Below are positions 55,159 to 64,000 of a DNA stretch of 64,000 nt, piece after piece (positions within the stretch are counted from its first letter, which is position 1; every line of letters begins with the position of its first letter). The translations under genes and the position numbers were made by a program. A model generated the notes under the pieces. That model was not told the DNA's origin, made no database searches, and was given only the letters and a program-made list of their open reading frames with translations. The DNA is from Rhizobium sp. Leaf262 (GTDB lineage Bacteria; Pseudomonadota; Alphaproteobacteria; Rhizobiales; Rhizobiaceae). Where the stretch lies: assembly GCF_001422245.1 (NCBI RefSeq), contig NZ_LMMM01000018.1, positions 63,088-127,087 of the forward strand. The letters are read 5' to 3'.

Positions 55159-56754
55159 TTAGTCGATGTTGAAAGACAGCGACTTGACCTGACGGATGGC
55201 CGGGTTGGCGCGCAGCTTATCCAGCACGTCTTCCGAAACCGGACCATCAACGTAAAGAAGCGCAATCGCGTCGCCGCTTTCCTTTTCGCGACCCAGTTGG
55301 AAGTTGGCGATGTTGACGCCAGCTTCACCCAGCGTCGTACCCATAAAGCCGATCATGCCGGGAACGTCTGTGTTGGTGATATAGATCATGTGCTGACCGA
55401 CATCGGCATCCATGTTGATGTTCTTGATCTGGATGAAACGGGCCTTGCCATCCGAGAACACCGTTCCGGCAACTGAACGAACCTGATTTTCAGTCTTCAC
55501 GGTCAGCTTGATGAAGCCGTCGTAAACGCCGGTCTTGTCGCGCTTGACTTCGGAAAGGATGATGCCCTTTTCCTTGATCATGATGGGCGCGGAAACCATG
55601 TTCACGTCAGCCACCTGTGGGCGGATGAGACCGGCCAGAAGTGCAGAGGTCAGCGCCTTGGTGTTCATGTTGGCGGTCGCACCATCATAAAGGATTTCGA
55701 TTTCCTTGGTGGCGCTTTCCTGCACCTGACCGACGAAGGAGCCGAGAACGTCTGCCAGCTTGATGAAGGGCTTGAGGCGCGGCGCTTCGTCAGCAGTGAT
55801 GGACGGCATGTTGATGGCGTTGGAAACGGCACCCTTGACCAGATAGTCAGACATCTGCTCGGCAACCTGAAGCGCCACGTTCTCCTGTGCTTCCGTGGTC
55901 GATGCGCCAAGGTGCGGCGTGCAGACGACGTTGGGCAGGCCAAACAGAGGGCTTTCCGTTGCGGGCTCGACTTCGAACACGTCGAAACCGGCACCGGCGA
56001 CATGGCCGGACTTGATGGCTTCGGCAAGTGCTGCCTCATCAACCAGACCACCACGGGCGCAGTTGATGATGCGAACGCCGGGCTTGGTCTTGGCAAGGTT
56101 CTCAGCGCCCAGAATGCCGCGCGTCTTGTCGGTCATCGGCACATGCAGGGTGATGAAATCGGCCTGGGCCAGAAGCTCGTCCAGCTCGACCTTGGTCACG
56201 CCCATTTCCTGCGCACGCTCTGGCGACAGGAAGGGGTCGTAGGCCAGAACATTCATCTTGAGACCGAGCGCACGCGAGCAGACGATGCCGCCAATGTTGC
56301 CCGCACCGATGACGCCCAGCGTCTTGCCGGTGATTTCGACGCCCATGAACTTGGACTTTTCCCACTTGCCAGCCTGCGTAGAGGTATCAGCAGCGGGAAG
56401 CTGGCGGGCAACGGCAAACATCAGCGCAATGGCGTGTTCAGCAGTCGTGATGGAGTTACCGAATGGCGTGTTCATAACGATGATACCGCGGCGCGAAGCA
56501 GCGGGAATATCGACATTGTCCACACCGATACCGGCGCGACCGATGACCTTGAGATTGGTCGCAGCTTCGATCAGCTTTTCGGTCGCCTTGGTGGCAGAGC
56601 GAATAGCCAGACCATCGTAATTGCCGATGATTTCGGCCAGCTTGTCCTTGTCCTTGCCGAGTTTCGGCTGGAAATCGACGTCTACGCCGCGATCACGGAA
56701 AATCTGGACGGCGGTTTCCGACAGTTCGTCAGATACGAGTACGCGAGGTGCCAT
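55159..56754 (-). CDS. serA: D-3-phosphoglycerate dehydrogenase
   Basis: A 531-residue long-form enzyme. The catalytic/NAD domain has G-V-I-G-A-G-N-I-G-G, the R/E/H triad region (N-C-A-R-G-G-L-V-D, F-D-V-F-E-V-E-P, C-T-P-H-L-G-A-S-T). An intervening domain precedes the C-terminal ACT domain (I-Y-I-T-N-T-D-V-P-G-M-I-G-F). It starts serine synthesis from 3-phosphoglycerate. serC lies 75 bp upstream on the same strand, so the pair is an operon controlled from the serC leader. Confidence 0.96.
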   Translation of the reverse strand: MAPRVLVSDELSETAVQIFRDRGVDVDFQPKLGKDKDKLAEIIGNYDGLAIRSATKATEKLIEAATNLKVIGRAGIGVDNVDIPAASRRGIIVMNTPFGNSITTAEHAIALMFAVARQLPAADTSTQAGKWEKSKFMGVEITGKTLGVIGAGNIGGIVCSRALGLKMNVLAYDPFLSPERAQEMGVTKVELDELLAQADFITLHVPMTDKTRGILGAENLAKTKPGVRIINCARGGLVDEAALAEAIKSGHVAGAGFDVFEVEPATESPLFGLPNVVCTPHLGASTTEAQENVALQVAEQMSDYLVKGAVSNAINMPSITADEAPRLKPFIKLADVLGSFVGQVQESATKEIEILYDGATANMNTKALTSALLAGLIRPQVADVNMVSAPIMIKEKGIILSEVKRDKTGVYDGFIKLTVKTENQVRSVAGTVFSDGKARFIQIKNINMDADVGQHMIYITNTDVPGMIGFMGTTLGEAGVNIANFQLGREKESGDAIALLYVDGPVSEDVLDKLRANPAIRQVKSLSFNID

Positions 56755-56829
56755 GGTGTGGGCTCCTGAAAAAGGGTTTATTCTTGAAAGCGGAAATGCG
56801 CGGCCCTGCCGAGACAGGGCCGGAATAGA

Positions 56830-58008
56830 TCAGGCAGCAGCCTTGAAAGTCGCAGCCTTCTGCGTTTCGAATGCCCACTTCAGCCAGGGCATGACGGCCT
56901 GCATGTCTGCGGTTTCGATAGTTGCACCGGCCCAGATGCGAAGGCCTGATGGAGCATCGCGATAGGCACCGATATCAAGCGCGACATTTTCCTTTTCGAG
57001 AAGGGCAACCATGCCCTTGGCGAAATCGGCCTGCGCGGCGGCGTCAAGAGCAGCTACGTCCTTGCAGACGATCTTGAGGCAGACGGAGGTGTTGGAGCGC
57101 GTCTCATCGACAACGGCCAGATTGGCAATCCAGTTATGCTCAGCCACGAAGTCGAAAATGACCTTTGCATTTGCATCGGCACGCGCCATCAGAGCCTTCA
57201 GGCCACCGAGGTTCTTCGCCCACAGCAGCGCATCGATATAGTCTTCGACGCAGAGCATGGACGGCGTGTTGATGGTTTCGCCGGTGAAGATGCCTTCGAT
57301 CAGCTTGCCGCCTGAGGTCATGCGGAAAATCTTCGGCAGCGGCCAAGCAGGCACGTAAGTCGTCAGACGCTCGACAGCGCGTGGCGACAGGATAATGACG
57401 CCATGGCCACCCTCGCCGCCCAGAACCTTCTGCCAGGAGAAGGTCACGACGTCGAGCTTGGTAAAGTCCATGTCCTGCGCAAAGGCGGCAGACGTCGCAT
57501 CGCAGATGGTGAGACCCTTGCGGTCGGCCGGAATGAAATCAGCGTTGGGAACGCGAACACCTGAGGTGGTGCCGTTCCAGGTAAAGACCACGTCACGGTC
57601 GAAATCGATCGTGGAAAGGTCAGGAAGAACGCCGTAATCGGCTTCGATTTTGCGCACGTCCTTCAGCTTCAGCTGCTTGACGACGTCGGTCACCCAACCG
57701 GCACCGAAGCTTTCCCACGCAACCATATCGACGCCGCGTTCACCGAGCAGCGACCACAGAGCCATTTCAACGGCGCCGGTGTCGGATGCAGGAACGATAC
57801 CGATGCGATAATCGGCAGGAACGTTCAAAACTTCGCGGGTGAGATCGATGGCCTGCTTTAGCTTGGCTTTGCCAACCTTGGCGCGATGCGAACGACCAAG
57901 CGGTGCATCGGCGAGAGCTTCAAGCGACCAACCGGGACGCTTCGAGCAAGGACCAGAAGAGAAATGCGTATTGCCCGGACGGGTGTCCGGCTTCACTATA
58001 TCTGTCAT
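56830..58008 (-). CDS. serC: Phosphoserine aminotransferase
   Basis: A 392-residue PLP enzyme of the alphaproteobacterial type ([26 protein letters not shown]). The PLP lysine lies in [15 protein letters not shown]. It converts 3-phosphohydroxypyruvate and glutamate to phosphoserine, and may also act on the PdxB-type product in pyridoxal synthesis. The start codon lies 4 bp after a two-hairpin leader that resembles the serC RNA motif of Rhizobiales. It is the first gene of serC-serA. Confidence 0.95.
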   Translation of the reverse strand: MTDIVKPDTRPGNTHFSSGPCSKRPGWSLEALADAPLGRSHRAKVGKAKLKQAIDLTREVLNVPADYRIGIVPASDTGAVEMALWSLLGERGVDMVAWESFGAGWVTDVVKQLKLKDVRKIEADYGVLPDLSTIDFDRDVVFTWNGTTSGVRVPNADFIPADRKGLTICDATSAAFAQDMDFTKLDVVTFSWQKVLGGEGGHGVIILSPRAVERLTTYVPAWPLPKIFRMTSGGKLIEGIFTGETINTPSMLCVEDYIDALLWAKNLGGLKALMARADANAKVIFDFVAEHNWIANLAVVDETRSNTSVCLKIVCKDVAALDAAAQADFAKGMVALLEKENVALDIGAYRDAPSGLRIWAGATIETADMQAVMPWLKWAFETQKAATFKAAA

Positions 58009-58012
58009 TTGA

Positions 58013-58061
58013 CTACCCTTTCAGATAGGCGCCCCTCGTTAGGGAGAGGTGTCCTGACGCC
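58013..58061 (-). ncRNA. Candidate serC leader RNA
   Basis: On the minus strand just before serC: a first stem-loop GGCG...CGCC with inner CCTC/GAGG (58061-58028), then a second hairpin CUAUC-UGAAAG-GGUAG (58028-58013) ending 4 nt before the start codon. The U-G pair in the second stem forms only in the minus-strand RNA, which supports a transcript in that direction. Position and shape fit the serC RNA motif reported upstream of serC in Rhizobiales. The ligand, if any, is unknown. Confidence 0.6.
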
Positions 58062-58191
58062 GTTGCTATTCTTCTCGCCCGTCACAGTCAAGCGGAATAT
58101 GTCGCAGCTGACAGGAAACTTGGCCCGTCTGCGTCATCCCCCCGGCACGCGCAGCCAAATCCCAGATGACTCATGCTGTTTTGCGAGCGTC

Positions 58192-58205
58192 TTGACACAG
58201 GTCAA
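58192..58205. promoter_or_regulatory. FNR/FixK-type box, upstream copy
   Basis: TTGAC-ACAG-GTCAA, a perfect dyad of the CRP/FNR type, centred 40 bp before the second box. If activating from -41.5, transcription would start near 58240. Confidence 0.5.
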
Positions 58206-58231
58206 ACAAATCGCATGCCGACGGGTGCAGG

Positions 58232-58245
58232 TTGATGATCATCAA
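58232..58245. promoter_or_regulatory. FNR/FixK-type box, exact consensus
   Basis: TTGAT-GATC-ATCAA, the exact FNR/FixK consensus, inside the 18-bp palindrome 58230-58247. It ends 18 bp before the DoxX start codon. Confidence 0.65.
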
Positions 58246-58263
58246 CCCAGGAAAGATACTGAC

Positions 58264-58845
58264 ATGAATAAAAATGCTCCTTTTTCAAATGATCGCACTG
58301 CCCTCATCATCCCTTTGCTGTCCGGGTTCTATGAAAGATTTGCCCAGCCGCTCGCCTGGACGGCGCTTCGCGTCGCCATTGGTGGCATGCTCGTCGTTGA
58401 GGGATACCCCAAGATCATGGCACCGTTTGCACAGGTCGGCTTTGTTGAAAATCTGGGCTTCTACCCCGGCTGGCTGTGGTCGCCCACGCTGGCGGCCATG
58501 CAGTTTTTCGGCGGAATGTTTCTTGCGGTCGGGCTGTTTACGCGCCCTGTCGCGCTGGCCAATACGGTCATGCTGGCCATCACCCTGTGGTTCCATTTCG
58601 CCAACCCATACGGCCACGCCCTCTTGACGGAAGCCGGCATGGAAGCCTTGAAAGCGGCGGACCAAACGCTGTTCACCCCGCAAGGCCTGCGTCGTCTTGC
58701 CGATGGCGGCACGATCTTTCTGGAGCAGGTCCAGACAAAGGCGGAGCTCGCCTCGCTGTTCTGGACAGGTGGCGCAGCCCTCTTCGCTGCCTTCGGCGGC
58801 GGATATTGGTCGATGGACAGGTCCCTGCTGAAGAAGCAGTTCTGA
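58264..58845 (+). CDS. DoxX family membrane protein
   Basis: A 193-residue protein with four to five hydrophobic helices and the DoxX core (A-L-R-V-A-I-G-G-M-L-V-V-E-G-Y-P-K-I, F-F-G-G-M-F-L-A-V-G-L-F-T-R-P-V-A). The family is linked to quinol oxidase subunits and oxidative stress complexes. ATG 58264 follows an AGGAAAG site; the long upstream frame overlaps the serC leader and is rejected. Two FNR/FixK-type boxes in front suggest control by oxygen or nitric oxide. It converges with the outer membrane protein gene across a shared terminator. Confidence 0.83.
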   Translation: MNKNAPFSNDRTALIIPLLSGFYERFAQPLAWTALRVAIGGMLVVEGYPKIMAPFAQVGFVENLGFYPGWLWSPTLAAMQFFGGMFLAVGLFTRPVALANTVMLAITLWFHFANPYGHALLTEAGMEALKAADQTLFTPQGLRRLADGGTIFLEQVQTKAELASLFWTGGAALFAAFGGGYWSMDRSLLKKQF

Positions 58846-58860
58846 CCGCTGCACAAACGA

Positions 58861-58894
58861 ATACCGCCCGTATCGGTCGCGATACGGGCGGTAT
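58861..58894. terminator. Bidirectional terminator, DoxX and omp
   Basis: Perfect 14-bp arms ATACCGCCCGTATC / GATACGGGCGGTAT with a 6-nt loop between two converging genes. Confidence 0.85.
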
Positions 58895-58913
58895 GTTTTG
58901 TTCGGTGCTCAGC

Positions 58914-59714
58914 TTACTTGTAAACGGTCGGCTGAAGCGGAATGTCGGCTGGCGGAATGTACTGTGCCGTATCGCAACCGTTAAAGACATAACGGCCACC
59001 GACGCGGACTTCATGCGAGGTGATACCCTTGTCGCGACCACCTGACGTCAGGCCGCTGCCGCTGGTGCCGAACATGTCGCCGCTGCCTATCTGGCGGAAG
59101 CGGTAGCCCACATCGGCCTTCAGGTTGCACGTCACGTCGATAGAAGCGCCGGCCATGAGGTTATAGGCAAAACGCCAGTTGTCCTTGCCGCCGAGATCGC
59201 AGCCGCCGCAAGTCGTCAGATCTTTCCATTTCACATTGGCACCACCGATACCGGCACCCAGATAGGGCGTGATGCGTCCGTAGGTTCCAAGATCAACATA
59301 GGCATTGGCCATCAACACATAAGCACGCATCGATGATTCGGCACTGTTGAGGAACGGTGCCTCTCCCTTGAACTTGGATTTCGCCATATAGTCCAGTGTC
59401 AGATCGGTGCGCAGATAGTTGTTGATCTGGTAACCAACGCCGCCGCCGATGACGAAATTGTCCTTCATGGACGTTCTCGAAAAGCTTTGATCGGTCGCTA
59501 CGCCACCGACAACGCGGTTGAAGTCAACACCACGCGATTTATTGAACGAATATCCGACATCGCCGCGCAGATACCAGCCGCTGGCCTGCTGAACCTGAAC
59601 TTCAGGTGCATTGTCAACGAATGCTGGTTGCGGCTCGGCCTGATAGACATCGGCTGCAAAAGCGGTTTGGCATGCCATCAATACGGCAACGATACCGATC
59701 AGGCTCTTTTTCAT
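58914..59714 (-). CDS. Omp25/31-like outer membrane beta-barrel protein
   Basis: A 266-residue protein. The signal peptide is M-K-K-S-L-I-G-I-V-A-V-L-M-A-C-Q-T-A-F-A. The mature part has G-W-Y-L-R-G-D-V-G-Y-S-F-N, G-V-G-Y-Q-I-N-N-Y-L-R-T-D-L-T-L and Y-L-G-A-G-I-G-G-A, the alternating strands of an OmpA-like eight-stranded barrel, as in Brucella Omp25/Omp31. It is likely a surface structural protein. One Cys pair (T-C-G-G-C) sits in a loop. It converges on the DoxX gene. Confidence 0.9.
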   Translation of the reverse strand: MKKSLIGIVAVLMACQTAFAADVYQAEPQPAFVDNAPEVQVQQASGWYLRGDVGYSFNKSRGVDFNRVVGGVATDQSFSRTSMKDNFVIGGGVGYQINNYLRTDLTLDYMAKSKFKGEAPFLNSAESSMRAYVLMANAYVDLGTYGRITPYLGAGIGGANVKWKDLTTCGGCDLGGKDNWRFAYNLMAGASIDVTCNLKADVGYRFRQIGSGDMFGTSGSGLTSGGRDKGITSHEVRVGGRYVFNGCDTAQYIPPADIPLQPTVYK

Positions 59715-60154
59715 AACGGCGGCTCCCTAAGTGGTATCGGCATGGCGAATACCCGTGAATTCTTCATTTACGAAGCCTGAAGGAAATTGGTTAAATCCCT
59801 GTTAAAATCTTCGGAAGCTCTCCCAATTCTGCTAAGAAACTTGGTTAATACTCACTGTATCGAGACATAACCTTCTACACCCTAGAAAAATAAAAATCCC
59901 GCATTGCGTGCGGTTTTAGCATTGAACCGCTCACGCAAGCGCCTGAGCATGTGATGTAGAAATAATATTTTGTTAGCTAATATTATTGTCCTAATCGCAA
60001 CTGTCGTCGGTTAACCTCAGTATTGGCTGGAAGTTTAGTTTCGGCTGATCGATTACAGTCAGACATGATGGGCTGACTTCGAAGGGAATTCCCTCCCTTG
60101 CATCCTGCGGCAGGCTGTCGCGGAACGCTAAAACCATCTCAAGGTTCACCATCG
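59715..60154. other. Intergenic region between omp and the GGDEF-EAL gene
   Basis: 440 bp of AT-rich sequence holding the divergent promoters of the outer membrane protein and the GGDEF-EAL gene. No terminator, motif or small gene could be supported. Confidence 0.5.
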
Positions 60155-62113
60155 TTGAAGACCTCACTGAAGCTCCTGTCTGAACTCGTCAAAATCCCGG
60201 ATCACAATCCTGATCTGCTGATCGCCAAATATCGCGCCTTTTGCAGGCAGATGCCGATCATGTATTTCATCCTGATTTCGAGCACATGGGCTCTGGCAGC
60301 GACACATATGCCTGTCGCGCCGGCGTGGCTGACGCTTGCGATCCCGACGGTTTTCACGGTGATCAGCGCCGCCCGCGTCGTCTTCTGGTGGAAATCGCGC
60401 AAGGAAATTCCCACAGCTGCTTACGCGCTCACTGCCCTGAAGAGAACGCAACGCCTGTCAATCGGCATCGCCAGCGCATTCACGCTGTGGTCTTTCCTGC
60501 TTTATCCTTACGGCGATGCGTATCAGCAGTCCCACATCGCTTTCTATATGGCTATCACGGTCATATCCTGCATCTTCTGTCTGATGCATGTGCGCTCGGC
60601 GGCCTTTTTCGTCGCGGTCATCGTCAACGGCACCTTCATCGTCTTCTTCACAGCAACCGGTCACGCCACGTTCATTGCCATTGCCATCAATATCCTGCTG
60701 GTCAGTTTCGGCATGCTGGCCGTATTGGTCGTGAATTACCGCAATTTCGAACGCATGATCAGCGCCCAGCAGCAAACGCAGGCCCTCAGCAACGAAAACC
60801 TGCGGCTGGCCAATATCGACAGCCTGACCGGCCTGCCCAACAGACGCGCCTTTTTCAACCATCTCGGCGAAGCCTTCCAGACCGCGACCGACAACAGCGC
60901 GCGGCTGGCCATCGGCGTCATCGATCTGGACGGCTTCAAACCCGTCAACGACCTCTATGGGCATTCCTCGGGCGACCGCCTTCTGGTAGAGGTCAGCAAC
61001 CGGTTGAGACGCGAATTTTCATCGGACGATCTCTTCCTGTCCCGGCTGGGTGGCGATGAATTCGCATTCGTCATCTCGGACATTGCCATTGATCGGGACG
61101 TGGTCGGCGAAGGCAACCGGATGTGCGCGCTCCTGCGTTCGCCATTCCATCTTCCCGAAGCCACGATCATGATTTCCGGTTCCATCGGCATCGCCGTCTT
61201 CCCGGATCTCGCCTCCACATCGGAAGAACTGTTTGATCGCGCCGATTACGCGCTCTATCACGGAAAGCGACAGAAACGCGGCAACAGCACTCTCTTCACC
61301 GCCCGCCACGTGGCCGAAATTCACCGGGACGCACGCATCGAACAGACGCTGAAACAGGCCAATCTCGCCGAAGAACTGTCCGTCGTGTTCCAACCCATCG
61401 TCGATGTGCTGCGTCAGCAGACCACCGGCTTCGAGGCGCTCGCCCGCTGGAACAGCAAGGTGCTGGGCACGGTTTCTCCCGCCCAGTTCATTCCCATCGC
61501 CGAGCGTGCCGGCATCATTGGCAGCCTTACGCGACCGCTGCTGAAGAAGGCTTTAAGGGCTGCCAGCAAATGGCCCGGCGACTTGCGGCTGTCATTCAAC
61601 CTGTCGGCACAGGATCTGAACAGCCCGGAAGCGGTGACCGGCATCATAGCGATTATCGAAACAAGCGGTTTCGATGCGGCACGGCTCGATCTTGAAATCA
61701 CCGAAACGGCTTTCATCCACGATACCAGCCAGGCTCGCCGATCCGTCGAAATGCTGAGACAGATCGGCTGCGGCATCTCGCTGGATGACTTCGGGACCGG
61801 CTATTCCAGTCTGACATCGCTCCATTCGCTGCCCCTGACGAAGATCAAGATCGACCACAGCTTCGTCCACGATATTCAGGACAACCCGGCCAGCGAAAAA
61901 ATCGTCCGCTCAGTGCTGACACTCAGTCGCGAAATGGGCCTGGACGCCATTGTCGAAGGCGTGGAATGCGCAGAGGAAATGGCCGTCATCAGGCATCTCG
62001 GCGCGCGGTTCGTGCAGGGTTATCTCTTTTCCAAGCCATTGGAAGAAGCAGCCATCCCCGGCTTTCTCGCCTCCGGGCGAGACGATGGCACATTGCTGAC
62101 GCAGACGGCCTGA
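60155..62113 (+). CDS. Membrane GGDEF-EAL protein (cyclic di-GMP)
   Basis: About 652 residues. The N-terminal part (~1-200) has five or six hydrophobic helices (M-Y-F-I-L-I-S-S-T-W-A-L-A-A, L-A-I-P-T-V-F-T-V-I-S-A-A). A GGDEF domain has an intact R-L-G-G-D-E-F active site, and an EAL domain has F-E-A-L-A-R-W, E-I-T-E and the D-D-F-G-T-G-Y-S-S-L loop. Both could be active, making and breaking cyclic di-GMP. The allosteric I-site (RxxD) before GGDEF is not seen. TTG 60155 with AAGG upstream is preferred over TTG 60098. Confidence 0.88.
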   Translation: MKTSLKLLSELVKIPDHNPDLLIAKYRAFCRQMPIMYFILISSTWALAATHMPVAPAWLTLAIPTVFTVISAARVVFWWKSRKEIPTAAYALTALKRTQRLSIGIASAFTLWSFLLYPYGDAYQQSHIAFYMAITVISCIFCLMHVRSAAFFVAVIVNGTFIVFFTATGHATFIAIAINILLVSFGMLAVLVVNYRNFERMISAQQQTQALSNENLRLANIDSLTGLPNRRAFFNHLGEAFQTATDNSARLAIGVIDLDGFKPVNDLYGHSSGDRLLVEVSNRLRREFSSDDLFLSRLGGDEFAFVISDIAIDRDVVGEGNRMCALLRSPFHLPEATIMISGSIGIAVFPDLASTSEELFDRADYALYHGKRQKRGNSTLFTARHVAEIHRDARIEQTLKQANLAEELSVVFQPIVDVLRQQTTGFEALARWNSKVLGTVSPAQFIPIAERAGIIGSLTRPLLKKALRAASKWPGDLRLSFNLSAQDLNSPEAVTGIIAIIETSGFDAARLDLEITETAFIHDTSQARRSVEMLRQIGCGISLDDFGTGYSSLTSLHSLPLTKIKIDHSFVHDIQDNPASEKIVRSVLTLSREMGLDAIVEGVECAEEMAVIRHLGARFVQGYLFSKPLEEAAIPGFLASGRDDGTLLTQTA

Positions 62114-62170
62114 GGCATCGCCGCACGGTATAGAAGGCCGGCATCGCCAGCCTTCTTCAAACGTCAGATA

Positions 62171-63523
62171 TCAGGCTGCCGATCTGGCATTGGAAATGAC
62201 GCCGACGAGATCATTGACGATCCGCTCGACCTGCGCGCTGTCGTCGCCTTCCGCCATCACCCGGATCAACGGCTCCGTTCCAGACGGGCGAATGACCAGC
62301 CGACCATTGTTGGCCAAGGCGCTTTCCGCATCGGCGATCGCCTGCTGAACCACAGGGTTTTCCAGCGGCTTTCCACCGGTCGTGCGAACATTTTTCAACA
62401 GTTGCGGCACCGGCTCGAATTTGCGGCAAACCTCACTGACCGTGCGACCCGAACGCTTGACGCGGGCGAGCACCTGAAGCGCCGCCACCAGGCCGTCACC
62501 CGTGGTGCCGTAGTCGGACAGAACGATATGACCGGACTGTTCTCCACCCACGTTGAAGTCGTGGTTGCGCATATGCTCGACGACATAGCGGTCGCCCACC
62601 TTGGTGCGCGCAAGCGTCATTCCCTTGTCAGTCAGGAACCGTTCAAGGCCCAGATTGGACATGACGGTCGCGACGATGCCGCCGCCGCGCAGGATCTTGT
62701 CGTCGGCCCAGCTATGGGCGATCGTCGCCATCAACTGGTCGCCATCAACGATCTGACCCTGCTCGTCCACGATGATCACGCGGTCCGCATCGCCATCGAG
62801 CGCAATACCGATATCGGCGCGAACCTCATGCACCTTCTTCTGCAAGGTTTCGGGATAGGTGGAACCGCACTCGAAATTGATGTTGGTGCCGTTAGGCTCA
62901 TTGCCGATGGTCACCACTTCTGCACCCAACTCCCACAGTGCTGCGGGTGCCACCTTGTATGCCGCACCGTTGGCGCAATCGATCGCGATCCGCAGACCGC
63001 TCAGCGTCACATCACGCGGCAGGGTACGCTTGACGAACTCGATATAGCGGTAGATGTCGCCATCCACGCGCTTGGCGCGACCGATCTCATGCGGCTTGGC
63101 CAGCTGCGCATAGATATCCTTGTCGAGCAAATCTTCGATTTCGAGCTCCAGTTCGTCGGAAAGCTTGTATCCATCCGGCCCGAAGAGCTTGATACCATTG
63201 TCGGCAAACGGATTGTGCGACGCCGAGATCATCACGCCGATATCGGCACGCAGAGACCGCGTCAACATAGCCACGGCAGGCGTCGGGATCGGTCCCAGCA
63301 GGAACACGTCCAGCCCGGCTGCGGTAAAACCGGCAACGAGCGCGTTTTCCAGCATGTAACCTGACAGACGTGTGTCCTTACCGATCACCACGCGGTGGCG
63401 GTGATGTCCGCGACGGAAAATCGTACCAACGGCAATGCCCAGCCGCATGGCCAGATCCGGCGTCATCGGGAAAACGTTGGATTGCCCGCGAATACCATCG
63501 GTTCCGAAATAGCGACGTGTCAT
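62171..63523 (-). CDS. glmM: Phosphoglucosamine mutase GlmM
   Basis: A 450-residue alpha-phosphohexomutase. Y-F-G-T-D-G-I-R-G starts it, the phosphorylated Ser is in I-S-A-S-H-N-P, the metal loop is D-G-D-A-D-R, and the sugar loop is G-G-E-Q-S-G-H. It makes glucosamine-1-phosphate for peptidoglycan and LPS. ATG 63523 gives the family length. It lies downstream of ftsH on the same strand, the common rhizobial order, with a repeat element and terminator between. Confidence 0.96.
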   Translation of the reverse strand: MTRRYFGTDGIRGQSNVFPMTPDLAMRLGIAVGTIFRRGHHRHRVVIGKDTRLSGYMLENALVAGFTAAGLDVFLLGPIPTPAVAMLTRSLRADIGVMISASHNPFADNGIKLFGPDGYKLSDELELEIEDLLDKDIYAQLAKPHEIGRAKRVDGDIYRYIEFVKRTLPRDVTLSGLRIAIDCANGAAYKVAPAALWELGAEVVTIGNEPNGTNINFECGSTYPETLQKKVHEVRADIGIALDGDADRVIIVDEQGQIVDGDQLMATIAHSWADDKILRGGGIVATVMSNLGLERFLTDKGMTLARTKVGDRYVVEHMRNHDFNVGGEQSGHIVLSDYGTTGDGLVAALQVLARVKRSGRTVSEVCRKFEPVPQLLKNVRTTGGKPLENPVVQQAIADAESALANNGRLVIRPSGTEPLIRVMAEGDDSAQVERIVNDLVGVISNARSAA

Positions 63524-63713
63524 GTGAACTCCAGAATTTGTCCCGCGCGCAGCCTCCACAACCGGGATGCACCACGCCCTTTCTGGCTAAATGCCACAAA
63601 AGCATGCGTACAGCACGTAAATTACGGCAAAAACCCAATATATGTCGTTACCACACGGGCTTTTCCCCAGCGAAATACTTACCCGCTGCGTCCATCGTAA
63701 TGGTGGTGGGTGG

Positions 63714-63878
63714 GGCTCACCCCCCTCTGCCCTGCCGGGCATCTCCCCACAAGGAGGGAGATTGGCTGGGCTCACGAACCCCGTCCTATCCGCAGCGTTT
63801 GAGATGAGCGAGACCTCTCAGCGAGTCGATCTCCCCACCTGTGGGGGAGATGCCCGGCAGGGCAGAGGGGGGTGAGCC
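63714..63878. repeat. RIME-like palindromic intergenic element
   Basis: Two perfect 35-bp inverted arms (63714-63748 and 63844-63878) enclose 95 bp. Each arm also forms an inner hairpin: ATCTCCC/GGGAGAT at 63741-63762 and ATCTCCCCAC/GTGGGGGAGAT at 63830-63851. The GC-rich arms and layout resemble the rhizobial intergenic mosaic elements, which occur many times per genome. Confidence 0.75.
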
Positions 63879-63917
63879 ACACCCACAACGCCACTCGTCG
63901 TTCACCAAAACAAAAAC

Positions 63918-63939
63918 GGCCGCCCCTTTCGGAGCGGCC
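63918..63939 (-). terminator. Terminator after ftsH
   Basis: On the minus strand, perfect 9-bp stem GGCCGCTCC-GAAA-GGGGCGGCC then a T5 run, 25 bp after the ftsH stop. Confidence 0.88.
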
Positions 63940-63963
63940 TTGTATCTTCATATTCCACAAACC

Positions 63964-64000
63964 TTAGTGCGGCTGGGGTTCCATGCCGCCCTCGGCCTCA
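63964..64000 (-). CDS. ftsH: C-terminal end of FtsH protease (partial)
   Basis: Twelve codons, reading E-A-E-G-G-M-E-P-Q-P-H and TAA on the minus strand, cut by the window edge. FtsH of Rhizobiaceae ends in a similar low-complexity tail and lies just upstream of glmM. Identification rests on that position and tail, not on a domain. Confidence 0.7.
   Translation of the reverse strand, partial: EAEGGMEPQPH

Larger units (their letters stand above)
63524..63963. other. Intergenic region between ftsH and glmM
   Basis: 440 bp without a gene. It contains a 165-bp mosaic inverted-repeat element and the ftsH terminator. The rest should carry the glmM promoter. Confidence 0.65.

Noticed and set aside
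62402-63364. Open frame antisense to glmM
   Set aside because: Shadow of a well conserved gene.

Overview
The window is chromosomal DNA of an alphaproteobacterium of the Rhizobiaceae, most likely Agrobacterium or Rhizobium. The evidence is the ctrA/sciP/chpT cell-cycle genes with clustered GANTC sites, an RpoH with a self-type CTTGAA promoter, a heme uptake set (hmuTUV), a candidate serC leader RNA, sigma-EcfG promoters (GGAAC-N16/17-CGTT), a RIME-like intergenic repeat and the glmM-ftsH junction. No integrase, transposase or CRISPR array was seen. The gene order looks like core chromosome, apart from a glycosyltransferase fusion operon at 42.8-50.7 kb that has a more accessory character.

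Layout. 0-1.2 kb: a DUF2793 phage/GTA-type gene. 1.5-6.7 kb: cell-cycle and envelope block (sciP, fliJ, ctrA, chpT, eipA). SciP and ChpT both act on CtrA, so three parts of one regulatory circuit lie within 4.5 kb. 6.8-17.7 kb: a coiled-coil membrane protein, a DMT exporter, purA, a large acidic one-TM protein, rpoH, a methyltransferase, rluD and a SpoU-type RNA methyltransferase. 17.8-23.6 kb: a lytic transglycosylase lipoprotein, an mhqD/mhqO-like quinone-detoxification pair, a siderophore-interacting reductase with a DUF2218 domain, ung, a glyoxalase-like protein and a YbaN protein. 23.7-27.5 kb: heme uptake (hmuTUV) divergent from heme degradation and trafficking (hmuQ-like, hutX). 27.7-35.5 kb: purU, a proline-rich secreted protein, then a tricarboxylate system (tctDE two-component pair, an ABC-type binding protein, tctCBA).

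35.6-53.6 kb: a general-stress neighbourhood. Three genes (a small lipoprotein, dps, csbD) carry exact sigma-EcfG promoters within 1.4 kb. An HWE kinase with its receiver and a PepSY-like protein carry near matches, and opgC carries another exact one. katE and a glycine-zipper stress protein lie among them. Inside this block is an operon of one TuaH-like glycosyltransferase, a 1082-residue GT4 + Gfo/Idh/MocA + MDR dehydrogenase fusion and a 747-residue GT4 + GH-A glycosidase fusion, with a near-EcfG promoter in front. This is the best candidate for an undescribed system: a stress-induced glycoside made through an oxidised sugar, with synthesis, redox and hydrolysis joined covalently.

50.7-64 kb: tRNA-Met(CAT), mnmA, opgC, a Tim44-domain protein, serA and serC (with a candidate leader RNA), a DoxX protein behind two FNR/FixK-type boxes, an Omp25-like outer membrane protein, a GGDEF-EAL protein, glmM and the last codons of ftsH.

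All calls come from reading the sequence; no database search was run. Start codons were moved from the longest reading frame where a ribosome binding site or family length supported it.
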